From Acidiphilium acidophilum (GTDB lineage: Bacteria > Pseudomonadota > Alphaproteobacteria > Acetobacterales > Acetobacteraceae), in contig NZ_JAWXYB010000018.1 of NCBI RefSeq assembly GCF_033842475.1, positions 2,463,501 to 2,527,500 on the forward strand: a DNA stretch of 64,000 nucleotides, in the 5' to 3' direction. The notes beneath the pieces were generated by a model. That model did not search any database and had not been told where the DNA came from. It saw only the letters and a list, made by a program, of their open reading frames with translations. Shown piece after piece: positions 8,222-18,100 of the stretch (position 1 is the stretch's first letter; each line of letters begins with the position of its first letter). The translations under genes and the position numbers were made by a program.

Positions 8222-8962
8222 CTACGATGCCCAGCGGCCTGCGGCGGCGCGGTCGGCGAGCCAGATCAGCCGCCCCTGCGGCTGAAGCCGTGCCGCGGGA
8301 ACCGTGGTGTCCCGCCCCGACAGGATCGCATCCAGCATCGCGCGCTTGCCTTCGCCGGAGACCACAAACACCACGACACGGGAACTTTCGAGCACCGGGT
8401 AGGTCAGGGTCACGCGTGACTCGGGCCGGCCTTTGGTGACCGGGAGAACCCAGCGCTGCCGTTCATCGAGCAGATCGGACTGGCCCGGCAGGAGCGATGC
8501 GGTGTGCCCGTCATCGCCCATGCCGAGGAAGCAGATATCGAAAAACGGCTGCTCCGGTCTGAGGGTTTGATGACCGTAAAGAGCTTTGAGCGTCTGCTCG
8601 TAGGCGGCGGCGGCGCGATCGACGGTTAGTCCCTCGAACGGCACGGCGTGCAGCCCGCCGACCGGATGGTCCAGACGATCGATCAGCGCGCCCCTGATCA
8701 TATGAAGGTTGCTGTCGGGGCTGTCATGGGCGACGAAGCGCTCATCGCCGAGCACGAGGTCCATGGCGTCCCAGCGGAGCGACGTGCGGTAAGGGGGCTC
8801 GGCAAGCCGCCGGTAGATCGATTTCGGGGTCGAGCCCCCGGCAAGTCCGGCGACGAACCGGCCCTGTGCCGCAGCGGCGGCATCGGCGAACAGCCGCGCT
8901 CCCGCTTCCGCGAATGCTTCGGCGGTCTCGACCACCATGAGTTCGCCACGAGCGGGTGTCAT
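8222..8962 (-). CDS. pgl: 6-phosphogluconolactonase
   Basis: 246 residues, the length of DevB/SOL-type lactonases, which hydrolyse 6-phosphogluconolactone to 6-phosphogluconate after the Zwf step. It shows VAGLAGGSTPKSIYRRL near the N-terminus, VLGDERFV (about residues 78-85), SNLHMIRGAL and the diagnostic FLGMGDDGHTASLLPG. Its start overlaps the upstream HAD gene stop by four bases (8959-8962), which makes coupled translation likely. Confidence 0.93.
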   Translation of the reverse strand: MTPARGELMVVETAEAFAEAGARLFADAAAAAQGRFVAGLAGGSTPKSIYRRLAEPPYRTSLRWDAMDLVLGDERFVAHDSPDSNLHMIRGALIDRLDHPVGGLHAVPFEGLTVDRAAAAYEQTLKALYGHQTLRPEQPFFDICFLGMGDDGHTASLLPGQSDLLDERQRWVLPVTKGRPESRVTLTYPVLESSRVVVFVVSGEGKRAMLDAILSGRDTTVPAARLQPQGRLIWLADRAAAGRWAS

Positions 8963-9780
8963 GATGTCGCTCCATCGAGGATGAATTTGCGAATCGCCTT
9001 GGCGAAGCCTTCGTCTTCGTTGCTGTCGGTGGTGAATTTGGCGCTCGATTTCACCTCGTCATCCGCGTTGCCCATCGCGATGGACATGCCGCTGCGCTTG
9101 AACATGGTCACGTCATTCGGCATGTCGCCGATGGTCGCGATACGGTCGCGCGGAATATCGAGCCGCTGCGAAAGTTCATCAACCACAGCACCCTTGTTGG
9201 CTTTGGCGTTGGTGATGTCGAGATAATAGGGTTGCGAACAGGCCGCCGTAACCCGATTGCCGAATTCCTTCGTCGCGGCCTGCAACGCTGCCTGCATCCT
9301 GGATTTATCGTCGGTGACGCCGACGATCTTGACCACCGAGTTCAGATCGTCGGCGGAGAATCGCGCCACCACCTCCGCCTCGAACTGCACGGTCTTTGCC
9401 TCGCGCGCGACGTGCGGGGCCGAAACGTCGTGGATCAGCCAGCGCTTTTTGGTATACACCCAGGCATCGAGCCCATGCTCGCCGAGCAGATCGAGCGCGG
9501 TCTGGATGACGTCCCCGGGCAGGTCGTAGGAATTGAGAACGGTTTCCATGTCGGGCGCCATCAGCACGCCGCCGTTGAACCCGGCGATCGGCGTGTCAAT
9601 GGCGAGAGGCCGGCTGACCATCGCCATGCCGCGCGGTGGGCGACCGCTGGTGATCGCGAATTTGATCCCCGCCGCATGGAGGTCATGAACCGCGCGCTTC
9701 GCTGCCTCGGTGAGCACCTTCTCGCCTGTCACGAGCGTCCCATCGACATCGGCGAGAACCAGATCGATCGCACGGCTCAT
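8959..9780 (-). CDS. Cof-type HAD hydrolase (sugar phosphatase candidate)
   Basis: 273 residues of a Cof/type IIB HAD phosphatase. Motif I is DVDGTLVTGEK (nucleophile Asp), motif II is AITSGRPPRGM, a lysine is in the C2 cap region, and motif IV is GDMPNDVTMFKRSG with SIAMGNADDEVK. These enzymes dephosphorylate sugar phosphates or FMN-type substrates in the cytoplasm. Its four-base overlaps with both zwf (9777-9780) and pgl (8959-8962) put it firmly in the operon. It may therefore clear or balance a pentose-phosphate intermediate; that role is inference. Confidence 0.85.
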   Translation of the reverse strand: MSRAIDLVLADVDGTLVTGEKVLTEAAKRAVHDLHAAGIKFAITSGRPPRGMAMVSRPLAIDTPIAGFNGGVLMAPDMETVLNSYDLPGDVIQTALDLLGEHGLDAWVYTKKRWLIHDVSAPHVAREAKTVQFEAEVVARFSADDLNSVVKIVGVTDDKSRMQAALQAATKEFGNRVTAACSQPYYLDITNAKANKGAVVDELSQRLDIPRDRIATIGDMPNDVTMFKRSGMSIAMGNADDEVKSSAKFTTDSNEDEGFAKAIRKFILDGATS

Positions 9781-11387
9781 GCGCGCGGGTCCTTGGCCGG
9801 CAGGGCGACCGGACGCCAGTGCCGGGTGGGGTCGTCGTCGGAGAGCAGGGCATCGGACGCGTCCGGCCCCGGGCCGCCGCTTTCGTAATTGGGGAAATCA
9901 GCAGGCGTGGTGCTGCCCCAATGGTCGAGCACGCCTTGCACCACGCGCCAGGTTTCCTCGACCATGTCGGCGCGCTGAAACAGGGTCTGATCGCCGATCA
10001 TGCAGTCGTAGAGCAGGGTTTCGTATCCGACGTTCGGTTCCGGGGTGAACCAGTCGCGGTAGCGGAACTCCATATTGGCCGGCGCGAGCCGCATGGTCTG
10101 GCCGGGGTGCTTGACTTCGAATTGCAGGGCGATGCCTTCATCCGGCTGAATCCGCAGCACCAGCCAGTTGGGCGGCAGGGTATCGAGCGAGGTATCCTGG
10201 AAGGCGGCGAGCGGCGCTTTCTTGAACTGGATGGCGATCTCGGTCATCCGGCAGGACATGTGCTTGCCGGTGCGGATGTAGAACGGCACGCCGGCCCAGC
10301 GCCAGTTATTGATCTTAAGCCGCATGCCGACATAGGTTTCGGTCGCTGAGTCTTTCGCGACGTCGGGCTCCTCGCGATAGGCGATCACCGGCTTGCCGGC
10401 GACCGTGCCTTTGCCATACTGGCCACGAACAGCATCGTTGTCGGCGAGGGTTTCGATCGCGGCGAACAACTCGTATTTCTTGTCGCGGATCGCCTCGGGC
10501 TTGAAGCCGACCGGCGGCTCCATCGTGACCATGGCGAGAAGCTGGAACACGTGGTTGGGCACCATGTCGCGCAGCGCGCCGGTCTGTTCATAGAATTTGC
10601 CGCGGCCTTCGACGCCCACAGTCTCCGCCACCGTGATCTGGACGTGATCGATCCGGTCGCGGTTCCAGATCGGTTCGAACATGCCGTTGCCGAAGCGCAG
10701 CGCCATGATGTTCTGGACGGTCTCCTTGCCGAGAAAATGATCGATCCGGTAGACCTGTTTCTCGTTGAGCACGCTCAGCACCTGGGCATTGAGCGCCTTG
10801 GCCGAATCGAGGCTGTGGCCGAAGGGTTTCTCGATCACCACCCGCCGCCAGGGCGCGTTTTCGTCATCCTTGTGCTCGACCAGACCGGCCGCCCCGAGAT
10901 GCTCGACGATGGTGCCGAAAAACCGGTCCGCCACGGCAAGGTAGAACAATCGGTTGCCGCCGGTGCCGTGCTGGGATTCCAGACTTTCAAGCTCGGTCTT
11001 CAGCGCGGTGTAGAAGCCCGCATCGGTGAAGTCGCCCTGAACGTAGGACATGTGCGCTGCGAGCTTCGACCAGTTCGCTTCGTCGATGGCCTTGATCTGG
11101 TCTTCCGCGTTCGGATCGCCGATGAAGCTTTCGAGGGTCTTGTGCAGCGAGGACTTCCAGTCATCCGTGCTGCGCTTGGCGATATCGGCGCCGATTAGCA
11201 CGAATTTTTCCGGTGTCAGGCCGGTATTGGCAAGATTGTACAGCGCCGGCATCAGCAACCGCTTGGTCAGGTCACCCCCTGCCCCGAAAATGACGATGGC
11301 GCACGGGCCGGGAGGCTTGGCCGATGCCGGTTTCGCCGCAGTCGCGGGTTCGCCATGCGGATGAGGGATGAGATCTGCCATGATCAA
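9777..11387 (-). CDS. zwf: Glucose-6-phosphate dehydrogenase
   Basis: 536 residues, slightly longer than the usual 480-510 because of a proline/alanine-rich N-terminal tail of about 25 residues. It shows the nucleotide-binding [15 protein letters not shown], the catalytic signature [14 protein letters not shown] and a C-terminal sugar-phosphate domain. It oxidises glucose-6-P to 6-phosphogluconolactone, the first step of the oxidative pentose phosphate pathway. The start overlaps the gnd stop by four bases (11384-11387). A second ATG two codons later is an alternative start. Confidence 0.94.
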   Translation of the reverse strand: MIMADLIPHPHGEPATAAKPASAKPPGPCAIVIFGAGGDLTKRLLMPALYNLANTGLTPEKFVLIGADIAKRSTDDWKSSLHKTLESFIGDPNAEDQIKAIDEANWSKLAAHMSYVQGDFTDAGFYTALKTELESLESQHGTGGNRLFYLAVADRFFGTIVEHLGAAGLVEHKDDENAPWRRVVIEKPFGHSLDSAKALNAQVLSVLNEKQVYRIDHFLGKETVQNIMALRFGNGMFEPIWNRDRIDHVQITVAETVGVEGRGKFYEQTGALRDMVPNHVFQLLAMVTMEPPVGFKPEAIRDKKYELFAAIETLADNDAVRGQYGKGTVAGKPVIAYREEPDVAKDSATETYVGMRLKINNWRWAGVPFYIRTGKHMSCRMTEIAIQFKKAPLAAFQDTSLDTLPPNWLVLRIQPDEGIALQFEVKHPGQTMRLAPANMEFRYRDWFTPEPNVGYETLLYDCMIGDQTLFQRADMVEETWRVVQGVLDHWGSTTPADFPNYESGGPGPDASDALLSDDDPTRHWRPVALPAKDPRA

Positions 11388-12382
11388 TCGCCTTTCTTGA
11401 CCGGAGTATGACCCTGTTCGAGATGGCCGCCGAAACCCTGGCGCATCGCGGAGAGCATCTTTTCGCCGAATGTATGGTCCTGGCGCGAGCGGAAGCGGGC
11501 GAACAGCGAGGCGGTGAGCACTTCCGCCGGCACTGCTTCCTCGATCGCCGCCTCGATGGTCCAGCGGCCCTCGCCGGAATCCTCGACGAAGCCGGTGAAA
11601 TCGGCGAGTTTCTCATCCTTGGCCAGAGCGGATGCCGTCAGATCGAGCAGCCAGGACGAAATCACGCTGCCGCGCCGCCAGACTTCGGAAATATCGGCAA
11701 GGTTGAGATCATAGCGCTGCGATTCCGGCAGATCGGCCGACGCCTTGTTGCGCAGGATGTCGAAGCCTTCCGCATAGGCCTGCATCAAACCGTATTCGAT
11801 CCCGTTGTGGACCATCTTGACGAAATGCCCGGCACCGACCGGCCCGGCGTGGATATAGCCGTGTTCGGCGCGCTGATCGTGACCGTCACGATGGGGTGTG
11901 CGGTCGATCGCGCCAATACCGGGGGCCAGAGTCTTGAAGATGGGATCGAGATGTTTGACGATATCGGCCTCGCCGCCGATCATCATGCAATAGCCCCGGT
12001 CGATGCCCCAGATTCCGCCCGAGGTTCCGACATCGACATAGTGCAGCCCCCGCCCCTTCAGGGTTTCGGCGCGGCGGATATCGTCCTTGTAGAAGCTGTT
12101 GCCACCGTCGATGATGATGTCGCCGCTCTCCATTATCGCGGCCAGCGCCTCGATGGTGTCCTCGGTGATCTTGCCGGATGGCAGCATGACCCACACCACG
12201 CGCGGCGTCGGCAATGCCTTGATCATGCCCGGCACGTCGGCAGCGCCGGTTGCGCCATCCTTTTCAAGTCCCTTGACGGCATCGGCCGATTTGTCGAACA
12301 CCACGCACTCATGATGATCGCGCATCAAGCGGCGCGCGATATTCGCACCCATCCGGCCAAGGCCGATAATTCCGATTTTCAT
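11384..12382 (-). CDS. gnd: 6-phosphogluconate dehydrogenase, decarboxylating (short form)
   Basis: 332 residues with an N-terminal Rossmann motif [15 protein letters not shown], substrate motif [10 protein letters not shown] and catalytic [20 protein letters not shown]. This is the short GndA-like class rather than the 470-residue form; several short enzymes use NAD+, but the cofactor cannot be settled from sequence. It converts 6-phosphogluconate to ribulose-5-P and CO2. It lies 21 bases after tal-pgi and overlaps zwf by four bases. Confidence 0.93.
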   Translation of the reverse strand: MKIGIIGLGRMGANIARRLMRDHHECVVFDKSADAVKGLEKDGATGAADVPGMIKALPTPRVVWVMLPSGKITEDTIEALAAIMESGDIIIDGGNSFYKDDIRRAETLKGRGLHYVDVGTSGGIWGIDRGYCMMIGGEADIVKHLDPIFKTLAPGIGAIDRTPHRDGHDQRAEHGYIHAGPVGAGHFVKMVHNGIEYGLMQAYAEGFDILRNKASADLPESQRYDLNLADISEVWRRGSVISSWLLDLTASALAKDEKLADFTGFVEDSGEGRWTIEAAIEEAVPAEVLTASLFARFRSRQDHTFGEKMLSAMRQGFGGHLEQGHTPVKKGD

Positions 12383-12403
12383 CTGCTGTTCCGTTCGCTG
12401 TTG

Positions 12404-15235
12404 TCAGTGATACGCGTGGATGATCGCTTTGTGCAGCGCTTCGAGGCCGTGCTGGACATTCTGGAAATGCACCCGGATGACGCGCCGGTCCCGCTCGACC
12501 AGCACGCTCAGATCGCCCTCGGCCTGCGCTGCCTTGACCTGGCTGAAACTGTAGGCGTGGCCTGGGACCGGAATGTCCTTCGCATCATCGGTCGTGATCT
12601 GGAGAAACACGCCGCTGTTGGGTCCGCCCTTGTAGGCCTGACCGGTCGAGTGCAGGAACCGGGGCCCGAAGCCGAGGCAGGTCGCCACCTTGCGGGTATT
12701 GCGCAGATGGGTGCGGATCTGCTCCAGCGCCGCCATATGCGATCCGTTGCGCTCGATATAGGCGAGGATCGCAATATAATCGCCTGCGTCCGCCCGGTTG
12801 AAATGCTGCTTGAGGTATGCGGCCAGCGTGGTGTGGGTTCCGAGCGCCGCTGCGTTTTTCGGATCGGCGAATATCGCCACGCCGTGCTCGTGGAACAAAG
12901 GTTCGTCATGGGGTGCCGAGCCGCCCTTTTCGTAGGCGTCGGTCAGCGCGCGGGTCTTGATTTTGCTGGCTTCGACATCGGGCTGGTCGAACGGATTGAT
13001 CCCGATGATCGCACCGGCAATCGCGGTCGCCATCTCCCAGCGGAAGAATTCCTGACCGATCTGCGCGACATCGTTCACCGTGATCCGCACCACCGGATGC
13101 CCCGCCTTTGCAAGCGCCGCCACATGTGCTGCCTGCTTCGCCTGCTCGTCGCCTTTCAGACAGAGATAGGCGAACACCCGGTCATGGCCATAAACGGCGG
13201 CATCGCCCAGCGGCTCGGCATCGATCGGCACCAGCCCGTGACCCTGCTTGCCGGTGGATTCCGCGATCAACTGTTCCAGCCATGCGCCGAGATCCGCGAT
13301 TTTGGGCGAGGCGATGATCGTCACCTTGTCGCGCTTGAACTCTTTCGCCGCGACGCCGAGCAACAGGCCGAGCTGCGCGCCCGGGTTCTGATCGACCGGC
13401 ACGCTCGCCGAGCAGGATTTGACCATGTGCGAGGTCAGAGCGAGGAAGTTTGCAACATCGATCCCCATCGCCGCCGCCGGCACCAGGCCGAATTTCGAGA
13501 GCACCGAGTAGCGGCCGCCGATCGATTTCACCCCGTGGAACAGATGCGCGAAATGATCGTGCTTCGCCACATGCTCCATCGCCGATCCCGGGTCGGTCAC
13601 GGCGGTGAAGTGCCTGGCCCAATCGCCCTGCCCCACCGTCTCGATCATCCGCGCCTTGAAATAGGCGAGGAAAATATTGGGCTCCAGCGTCGAGCCCGAT
13701 TTCGATGAGACGATGAACATCGTCGTCTTCAGATCGAGCTTCGATTCCAGCGTGGCGATCTGGGCCGGGTCGGTCGAATCGAGCATATGAAATTCGGGCC
13801 AGCCGTCACGATGGCCGAAGCTCCGGGCCAGCACTTCCGGCCCGAGGCTGGAGCCGCCCATGCCGAGCAGAGCGACATGCTTGAATCCGCCCTCGCGGAT
13901 CGCCTTGGCGAACCGCTCCAGCGTCGCGACATGGGTGTGCTCCTCGCCGACGATGGTGAGCCAGCCGAGCCATTTATCCTCGTCCGTGCCGGTCCAGACC
14001 GATTTGTCTCCGGCCCAGAGCTTGCGGATGGTGCCCTCCGCGAGCCAGCGTTTGGCAGTTTTTTCGATAGCGGCGTGCAGCGCCGCATCAGCCTCGATTT
14101 CGGCCCCGTTGAGATCGATCAGCGCCGTCCGCTTTTTCGCCACAGCGCCCAGCAACTGGTCGAACGCGTTGGCGAACTGGCGCACCCCGTCGGCAACCAG
14201 ATCGATTGTGACTTTTTCAAGAGAAATGCCGTGTGTTTCAAGTGATTTCAAAATATCGATGCCACCGGCCAGATCCTGCTCCACCGCATCCGGCGTCGCC
14301 TTGCCATGATCGCGGAACGCATCCATCGTCGCCGGCGGCATGGTGTTGACGGTATCGCGCCCGATCAGCGTTTCGACATACAGAGTGTCCGGATACGCCG
14401 GGTTCTTCACGCTGGTGGAGGCCCAGAGCAGCCGCTGGGTATGCGCTCCCTTGGCTTCCAGCGCCTGCCACTTCGCACCGGAAAACCATTTTTTGTAAGC
14501 GGCATAAGCCACTTTCGCATTGGCGATCGCGGCTTTGCCGAGCAAGGGCTTCAGCGCCGCCGCATCGCCGCCGGCGTCGATCTTGTCCTGCAACTGCTTG
14601 TCGATGACATTGTCGATCCGGCTGACGAAAAAGCTCGCGACGCTGCCGATTTTCGAAATATCCCCGCCTTTGGAGGCGAAATGTTCGAGCCCCTCGATAT
14701 AGGCGCGGGCAACCTGCTCATAGACCGGAACGGCGAACAGCAAGGTCACGTTGATCGAGATCCCCTCGCCGATCAGCGTGCGGATCGCGGGAATCCCGGC
14801 ATTTGTCGCCGGTACCTTGACCATCAGGTTCGGCTTGCCCACGGCCTTGTGCAGGCGGCGTGCCTCGTTCACCGTGGCCTCGGTATCGAGCGCGAGATAG
14901 GGCGATACTTCGAGACTGATGTAACCGTCACGCCCTTTGGTTTCATGATAGACTGGCAGCAGGACATCCGCCGCCGCCTTGATGTCGCCGATCGCGAGAT
15001 GCTCGTAGATCGCCATCGGTTCATGATCGCCGCTATGGACGTAGCGCTCGAACTCCTTGGTATATTCCGGCGCGTGGGCGATCGCCTTCTCGAAGATCGA
15101 CGGGTTGGACGTGACCCCCTTCAGCCCATCCCGCTTGATCATCATCGCGAGATCGCCCCCCTCGATGAGTTCGCGCTGGACGAAATCGAGCCAGGGGGCC
15201 TGGCCGGTTTCGGCAAGTTGCTTGAGAGGGTTCAT
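12404..15235 (-). CDS. tal-pgi: Bifunctional transaldolase / glucose-6-phosphate isomerase
   Basis: 943 residues in one frame. The N-terminal part (about 1-370) is transaldolase, opening NPLKQLAETGQAPWLDFV and carrying the Schiff-base lysine in PNLMVKVPATNAG. The C-terminal part (about 400-943) is phosphoglucose isomerase with LLGMGGSSLGPEVLARSFG and the sugar-phosphate loop SSKSGSTLEPN. Tal-Pgi fusions are known in acetic acid bacteria and relatives, so this is a lineage marker rather than a novelty. The enzyme returns non-oxidative pentose-phosphate carbon to fructose-6-P and glucose-6-P. An AGGAG lies at good spacing before the ATG. Confidence 0.95.
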   Translation of the reverse strand: MNPLKQLAETGQAPWLDFVQRELIEGGDLAMMIKRDGLKGVTSNPSIFEKAIAHAPEYTKEFERYVHSGDHEPMAIYEHLAIGDIKAAADVLLPVYHETKGRDGYISLEVSPYLALDTEATVNEARRLHKAVGKPNLMVKVPATNAGIPAIRTLIGEGISINVTLLFAVPVYEQVARAYIEGLEHFASKGGDISKIGSVASFFVSRIDNVIDKQLQDKIDAGGDAAALKPLLGKAAIANAKVAYAAYKKWFSGAKWQALEAKGAHTQRLLWASTSVKNPAYPDTLYVETLIGRDTVNTMPPATMDAFRDHGKATPDAVEQDLAGGIDILKSLETHGISLEKVTIDLVADGVRQFANAFDQLLGAVAKKRTALIDLNGAEIEADAALHAAIEKTAKRWLAEGTIRKLWAGDKSVWTGTDEDKWLGWLTIVGEEHTHVATLERFAKAIREGGFKHVALLGMGGSSLGPEVLARSFGHRDGWPEFHMLDSTDPAQIATLESKLDLKTTMFIVSSKSGSTLEPNIFLAYFKARMIETVGQGDWARHFTAVTDPGSAMEHVAKHDHFAHLFHGVKSIGGRYSVLSKFGLVPAAAMGIDVANFLALTSHMVKSCSASVPVDQNPGAQLGLLLGVAAKEFKRDKVTIIASPKIADLGAWLEQLIAESTGKQGHGLVPIDAEPLGDAAVYGHDRVFAYLCLKGDEQAKQAAHVAALAKAGHPVVRITVNDVAQIGQEFFRWEMATAIAGAIIGINPFDQPDVEASKIKTRALTDAYEKGGSAPHDEPLFHEHGVAIFADPKNAAALGTHTTLAAYLKQHFNRADAGDYIAILAYIERNGSHMAALEQIRTHLRNTRKVATCLGFGPRFLHSTGQAYKGGPNSGVFLQITTDDAKDIPVPGHAYSFSQVKAAQAEGDLSVLVERDRRVIRVHFQNVQHGLEALHKAIIHAYH

Positions 15236-15373
15236 CGGAAGATCTCCTGAAGTCAGTCGTGGATGAATGTTATTGCCGTCTCGTTAAGGGCCGGACCCTG
15301 TCATCCGGATCGGCAGATGGGGCCTGCGCGGGGCGAAATCATTGCCGGAACGCTCATGGTGACCGGATCGTGA

Positions 15374-16132
15374 TCATGCGCGCCGGGGGGATACCCCGTC
15401 CCACAGCCGCACCCCGCCGGTGATGCCGGTTTCGTTCGAAACCAGATGCACATCCGCCGGCAACGCGAAGGTGATGGCGGTGACGTTGCCGCCGCCGATA
15501 TAGAGCAGGTCGAAATTCACCAGCACCCGCAACGCATCGATCGTGCGCAGCACGTGCTTGTTCCATTTTCTGGCCCCGTCGCGGTTCAGGGCCTCGTGAC
15601 CGACATACTGATCGTAGGTGTGTTTCCTGTGCGCGTTGTGCTGGCCGAGTTCGAGATGGGGTGCCGGCCTGCCATCGGTGAACAGGGCGAATCCCATCCC
15701 GGTACCCAGCGTGATCGTGCACTCCAGACCCCGTCCGGCGATCGCCCCCAGCCCCTGCACCGTCGCGTCGTTCGCGAGCCGGACCGGCCGCGCGAGGCGG
15801 GCCGCGAGCCGGTCGGCCAGCTTGTAGCCATGCCATTGATCGTTGCCGAGATTGGGCGCGGTCAGCACCGTCACACCACGCGTCGCTCCGGGAAACCCGA
15901 CCGAGACCCGGTCGAAACCGCCCAAGGGCGCAATCAGGGCGCTGATCGTATCGACGATGAGGTCCGGCGGTTTGCCGAGCGGGGTTACCACCCGCTCGTA
16001 ATTGGTCAGAAGCGCACCATCCGGCGCCACCAGCGCCGCCTTGATATGGCTGCCGCCGATATCGATGCCCAACGTGACCGGGTCCGGCGTCACTTCGCCG
16101 ACCGGCCCTGAAGTCTGGAGCGGATGGTCCAT
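15374..16132 (-). CDS. ROK-family sugar kinase, polyphosphate-glucokinase-like
   Basis: 252 residues, the size of PPGK-type glucokinases. The phosphate-1 motif is GIDIGGSHIKAALV (about residues 21-34). NDATVQGLGAIAGRG carries the catalytic Asp, followed by TLGTGMGFALF. The LELGQHN segment replaces the zinc-binding ROK cysteine cluster, as in polyphosphate/ATP glucokinases. It would phosphorylate glucose at the head of this operon, with polyphosphate or ATP as donor. A 138-base gap separates it from tal-pgi, so an extra promoter there is possible. It is divergent from lepA across 162 bases. Confidence 0.8.
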   Translation of the reverse strand: MDHPLQTSGPVGEVTPDPVTLGIDIGGSHIKAALVAPDGALLTNYERVVTPLGKPPDLIVDTISALIAPLGGFDRVSVGFPGATRGVTVLTAPNLGNDQWHGYKLADRLAARLARPVRLANDATVQGLGAIAGRGLECTITLGTGMGFALFTDGRPAPHLELGQHNAHRKHTYDQYVGHEALNRDGARKWNKHVLRTIDALRVLVNFDLLYIGGGNVTAITFALPADVHLVSNETGITGGVRLWDGVSPRRA

Positions 16133-16294
16133 GGTCTGATCTCCGGGTTGTGTCCCGTCCCGCCGATGTGGCGCGCACGATCCTCGTTTTCAATCGCAAC
16201 GCGAAACTGTCGCACGGATCGGCCCCCGGCTGAACCCCCGGCGCCGTGGAGCCGATGCGCTGACACGGGGGTGATTTTCGATTAAGAGACACAC

Positions 16295-18100
16295 ATGACC
16301 ACGACCCCCACCGAACTGATCCGCAATTTCTCGATCATCGCCCATATCGACCACGGCAAATCGACCCTGGCGGACCGGCTGATCCAGGCCACCGGCGCGC
16401 TGACCGCACGCGAAATGACCGAGCAGGTGCTCGACAACATGGATATCGAAAAAGAGCGCGGCATCACCATCAAGGCGCAGACGGTGCGGCTCAGCTATCC
16501 AGCCAAAGACGGCAGGACCTACATCCTCAACCTGATGGACACGCCCGGCCATGTCGATTTCGCCTATGAGGTGAGCCGTTCGCTCGCCGCCTGCGAAGGC
16601 TCGCTGCTGGTGGTCGATGCCTCGCAGGGCGTCGAGGCGCAGACGCTGGCGAATGTCTATCAGGCGATCGACGCCAACCACGAGATCGTGCCGGTGCTCA
16701 ACAAGGTCGATCTGCCGGCGGCGGAACCCGAGCGGGTCAAGCAGCAGATCGAGGACGTGATCGGGCTCGATGCGTCCGATGCGCTGGAAATCTCGGCAAA
16801 GACCGGCCTCGGGATCGACACCGTTCTCGAAGCGCTGGTCACGCGCCTGCCGCCCCCGGTCGGGGATGAAAACGCGCCCTTGACCGCGCTGCTGGTCGAT
16901 AGCTGGTATGATCAATACCTTGGCGTGATCATTCTGGTCCGGATCAAGAACGGCCGGCTGCGCAAGGGGATGAAAATCCGGATGATGTCGTCCGGGGCGG
17001 TGCACACCGTCGAACAGGTCGGGGTGTTCGCGCCGAAACTGCGCCCCGAACCCGATCTGGGGCCCGGCGAAATCGGCTTCATCACCGCCGCCATCAAGAC
17101 CGTCGCGGATTGCAACGTCGGCGACACGATCACCGATGACCGTCACCCGGCGACCGAAGCCCTGCCCGGCTTCAAACCCTCGATCCCGGTAGTCTGGTGC
17201 GGGTTGTATCCGGTCGATGCCGATGATTTTGAAAAACTGCGCGAAAGCCTCGGCCGCCTGCGGCTGAACGATGCGAGTTTCCATTACGAGGCGGAGACCT
17301 CGGCGGCGCTGGGCTTCGGCTTCCGCTGCGGCTTTCTCGGCCTGCTGCACCTCGAAATCGTTCAGGAACGCCTCTCGCGCGAGTTCGACCTCGACCTGAT
17401 CGCGACCGCGCCCTCCGTGGTCTATCGCCTGACCAAGACCAATGGCGAAACCATGGACCTGCACAACCCGGCGGACATGCCGGACGGCTCGGTGATCGAC
17501 CATATCGAGGAGCCGTGGATCAAGGCGACCATCATGGTGCCGGACGATTACCTCGGCGCGGTGCTCACGCTGTGCAACGAGCGGCGCGGCCATCAGGTCG
17601 ATCTCACCTATGTCGGCAACCGTGCGATGGCGGTGTATCGGCTGCCGCTGAACGAGGTGGTATTCGATTTTTACGACCGTCTGAAATCGATCTCGCGCGG
17701 CTATGCCAGTTTCGATTACCAGATGGATAATTACGTCGAGAGCGATCTTGCGAAAATTTCGATCCTGGTGAACCTTGAGCCGGTCGATGCCCTGTCGTTC
17801 ATCGCTCACAAATCGGTCGCGGAAACACGTGGCCGGGCGATCTGCGCCAAACTCAAGGACCTAATTCCCAAACAGTTGTTCAAAATCGCGATCCAGGCGG
17901 CGATCGGCGGCCGGGTGATCGCGCGCGAGACCATCAGCGCGCTGTCGAAGGATGTGACGGCGAAGTGCTATGGCGGCGATATCTCCCGCAAGCGCAAGCT
18001 GCTCGACAAGCAGAAAGAGGGCAAAAAGCGGATGCGCCAGTTCGGCAAGGTGGAAATCCCGCAATCCGCGTTCCTCGCCGCCCTGAAAATGGACGCCTGA
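16295..18100 (+). CDS. lepA: Elongation factor 4 (LepA)
   Basis: 601 residues, full length. G1 [15 protein letters not shown]3 DTPGHVDF, G4 NKVDLPAAE, and the LepA-specific C-terminal domain ([21 protein letters not shown]). This ribosome-associated GTPase back-translocates or rescues stalled elongation complexes. The start is supported by an AAGAG a few bases upstream and by the conserved [20 protein letters not shown] beginning. Its stop TGA shares a base with the rmuC ATG (18098-18102). Confidence 0.96.
   Translation: MTTTPTELIRNFSIIAHIDHGKSTLADRLIQATGALTAREMTEQVLDNMDIEKERGITIKAQTVRLSYPAKDGRTYILNLMDTPGHVDFAYEVSRSLAACEGSLLVVDASQGVEAQTLANVYQAIDANHEIVPVLNKVDLPAAEPERVKQQIEDVIGLDASDALEISAKTGLGIDTVLEALVTRLPPPVGDENAPLTALLVDSWYDQYLGVIILVRIKNGRLRKGMKIRMMSSGAVHTVEQVGVFAPKLRPEPDLGPGEIGFITAAIKTVADCNVGDTITDDRHPATEALPGFKPSIPVVWCGLYPVDADDFEKLRESLGRLRLNDASFHYEAETSAALGFGFRCGFLGLLHLEIVQERLSREFDLDLIATAPSVVYRLTKTNGETMDLHNPADMPDGSVIDHIEEPWIKATIMVPDDYLGAVLTLCNERRGHQVDLTYVGNRAMAVYRLPLNEVVFDFYDRLKSISRGYASFDYQMDNYVESDLAKISILVNLEPVDALSFIAHKSVAETRGRAICAKLKDLIPKQLFKIAIQAAIGGRVIARETISALSKDVTAKCYGGDISRKRKLLDKQKEGKKRMRQFGKVEIPQSAFLAALKMDA

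Noticed and set aside
11408-13708. 766-codon plus-strand frame across gnd and tal-pgi
   Set aside because: It crosses two well-supported genes on the other strand and shows no domain; typical high-GC antisense artefact.
12404-15235. Tal-Pgi fusion as a new enzyme
   Set aside because: This fusion is already known from acetic acid bacteria and relatives, so it is used as a lineage marker only.
16190-17809. 539-codon frame antisense to lepA
   Set aside because: Shadow frame; lepA on the plus strand carries all GTPase motifs.
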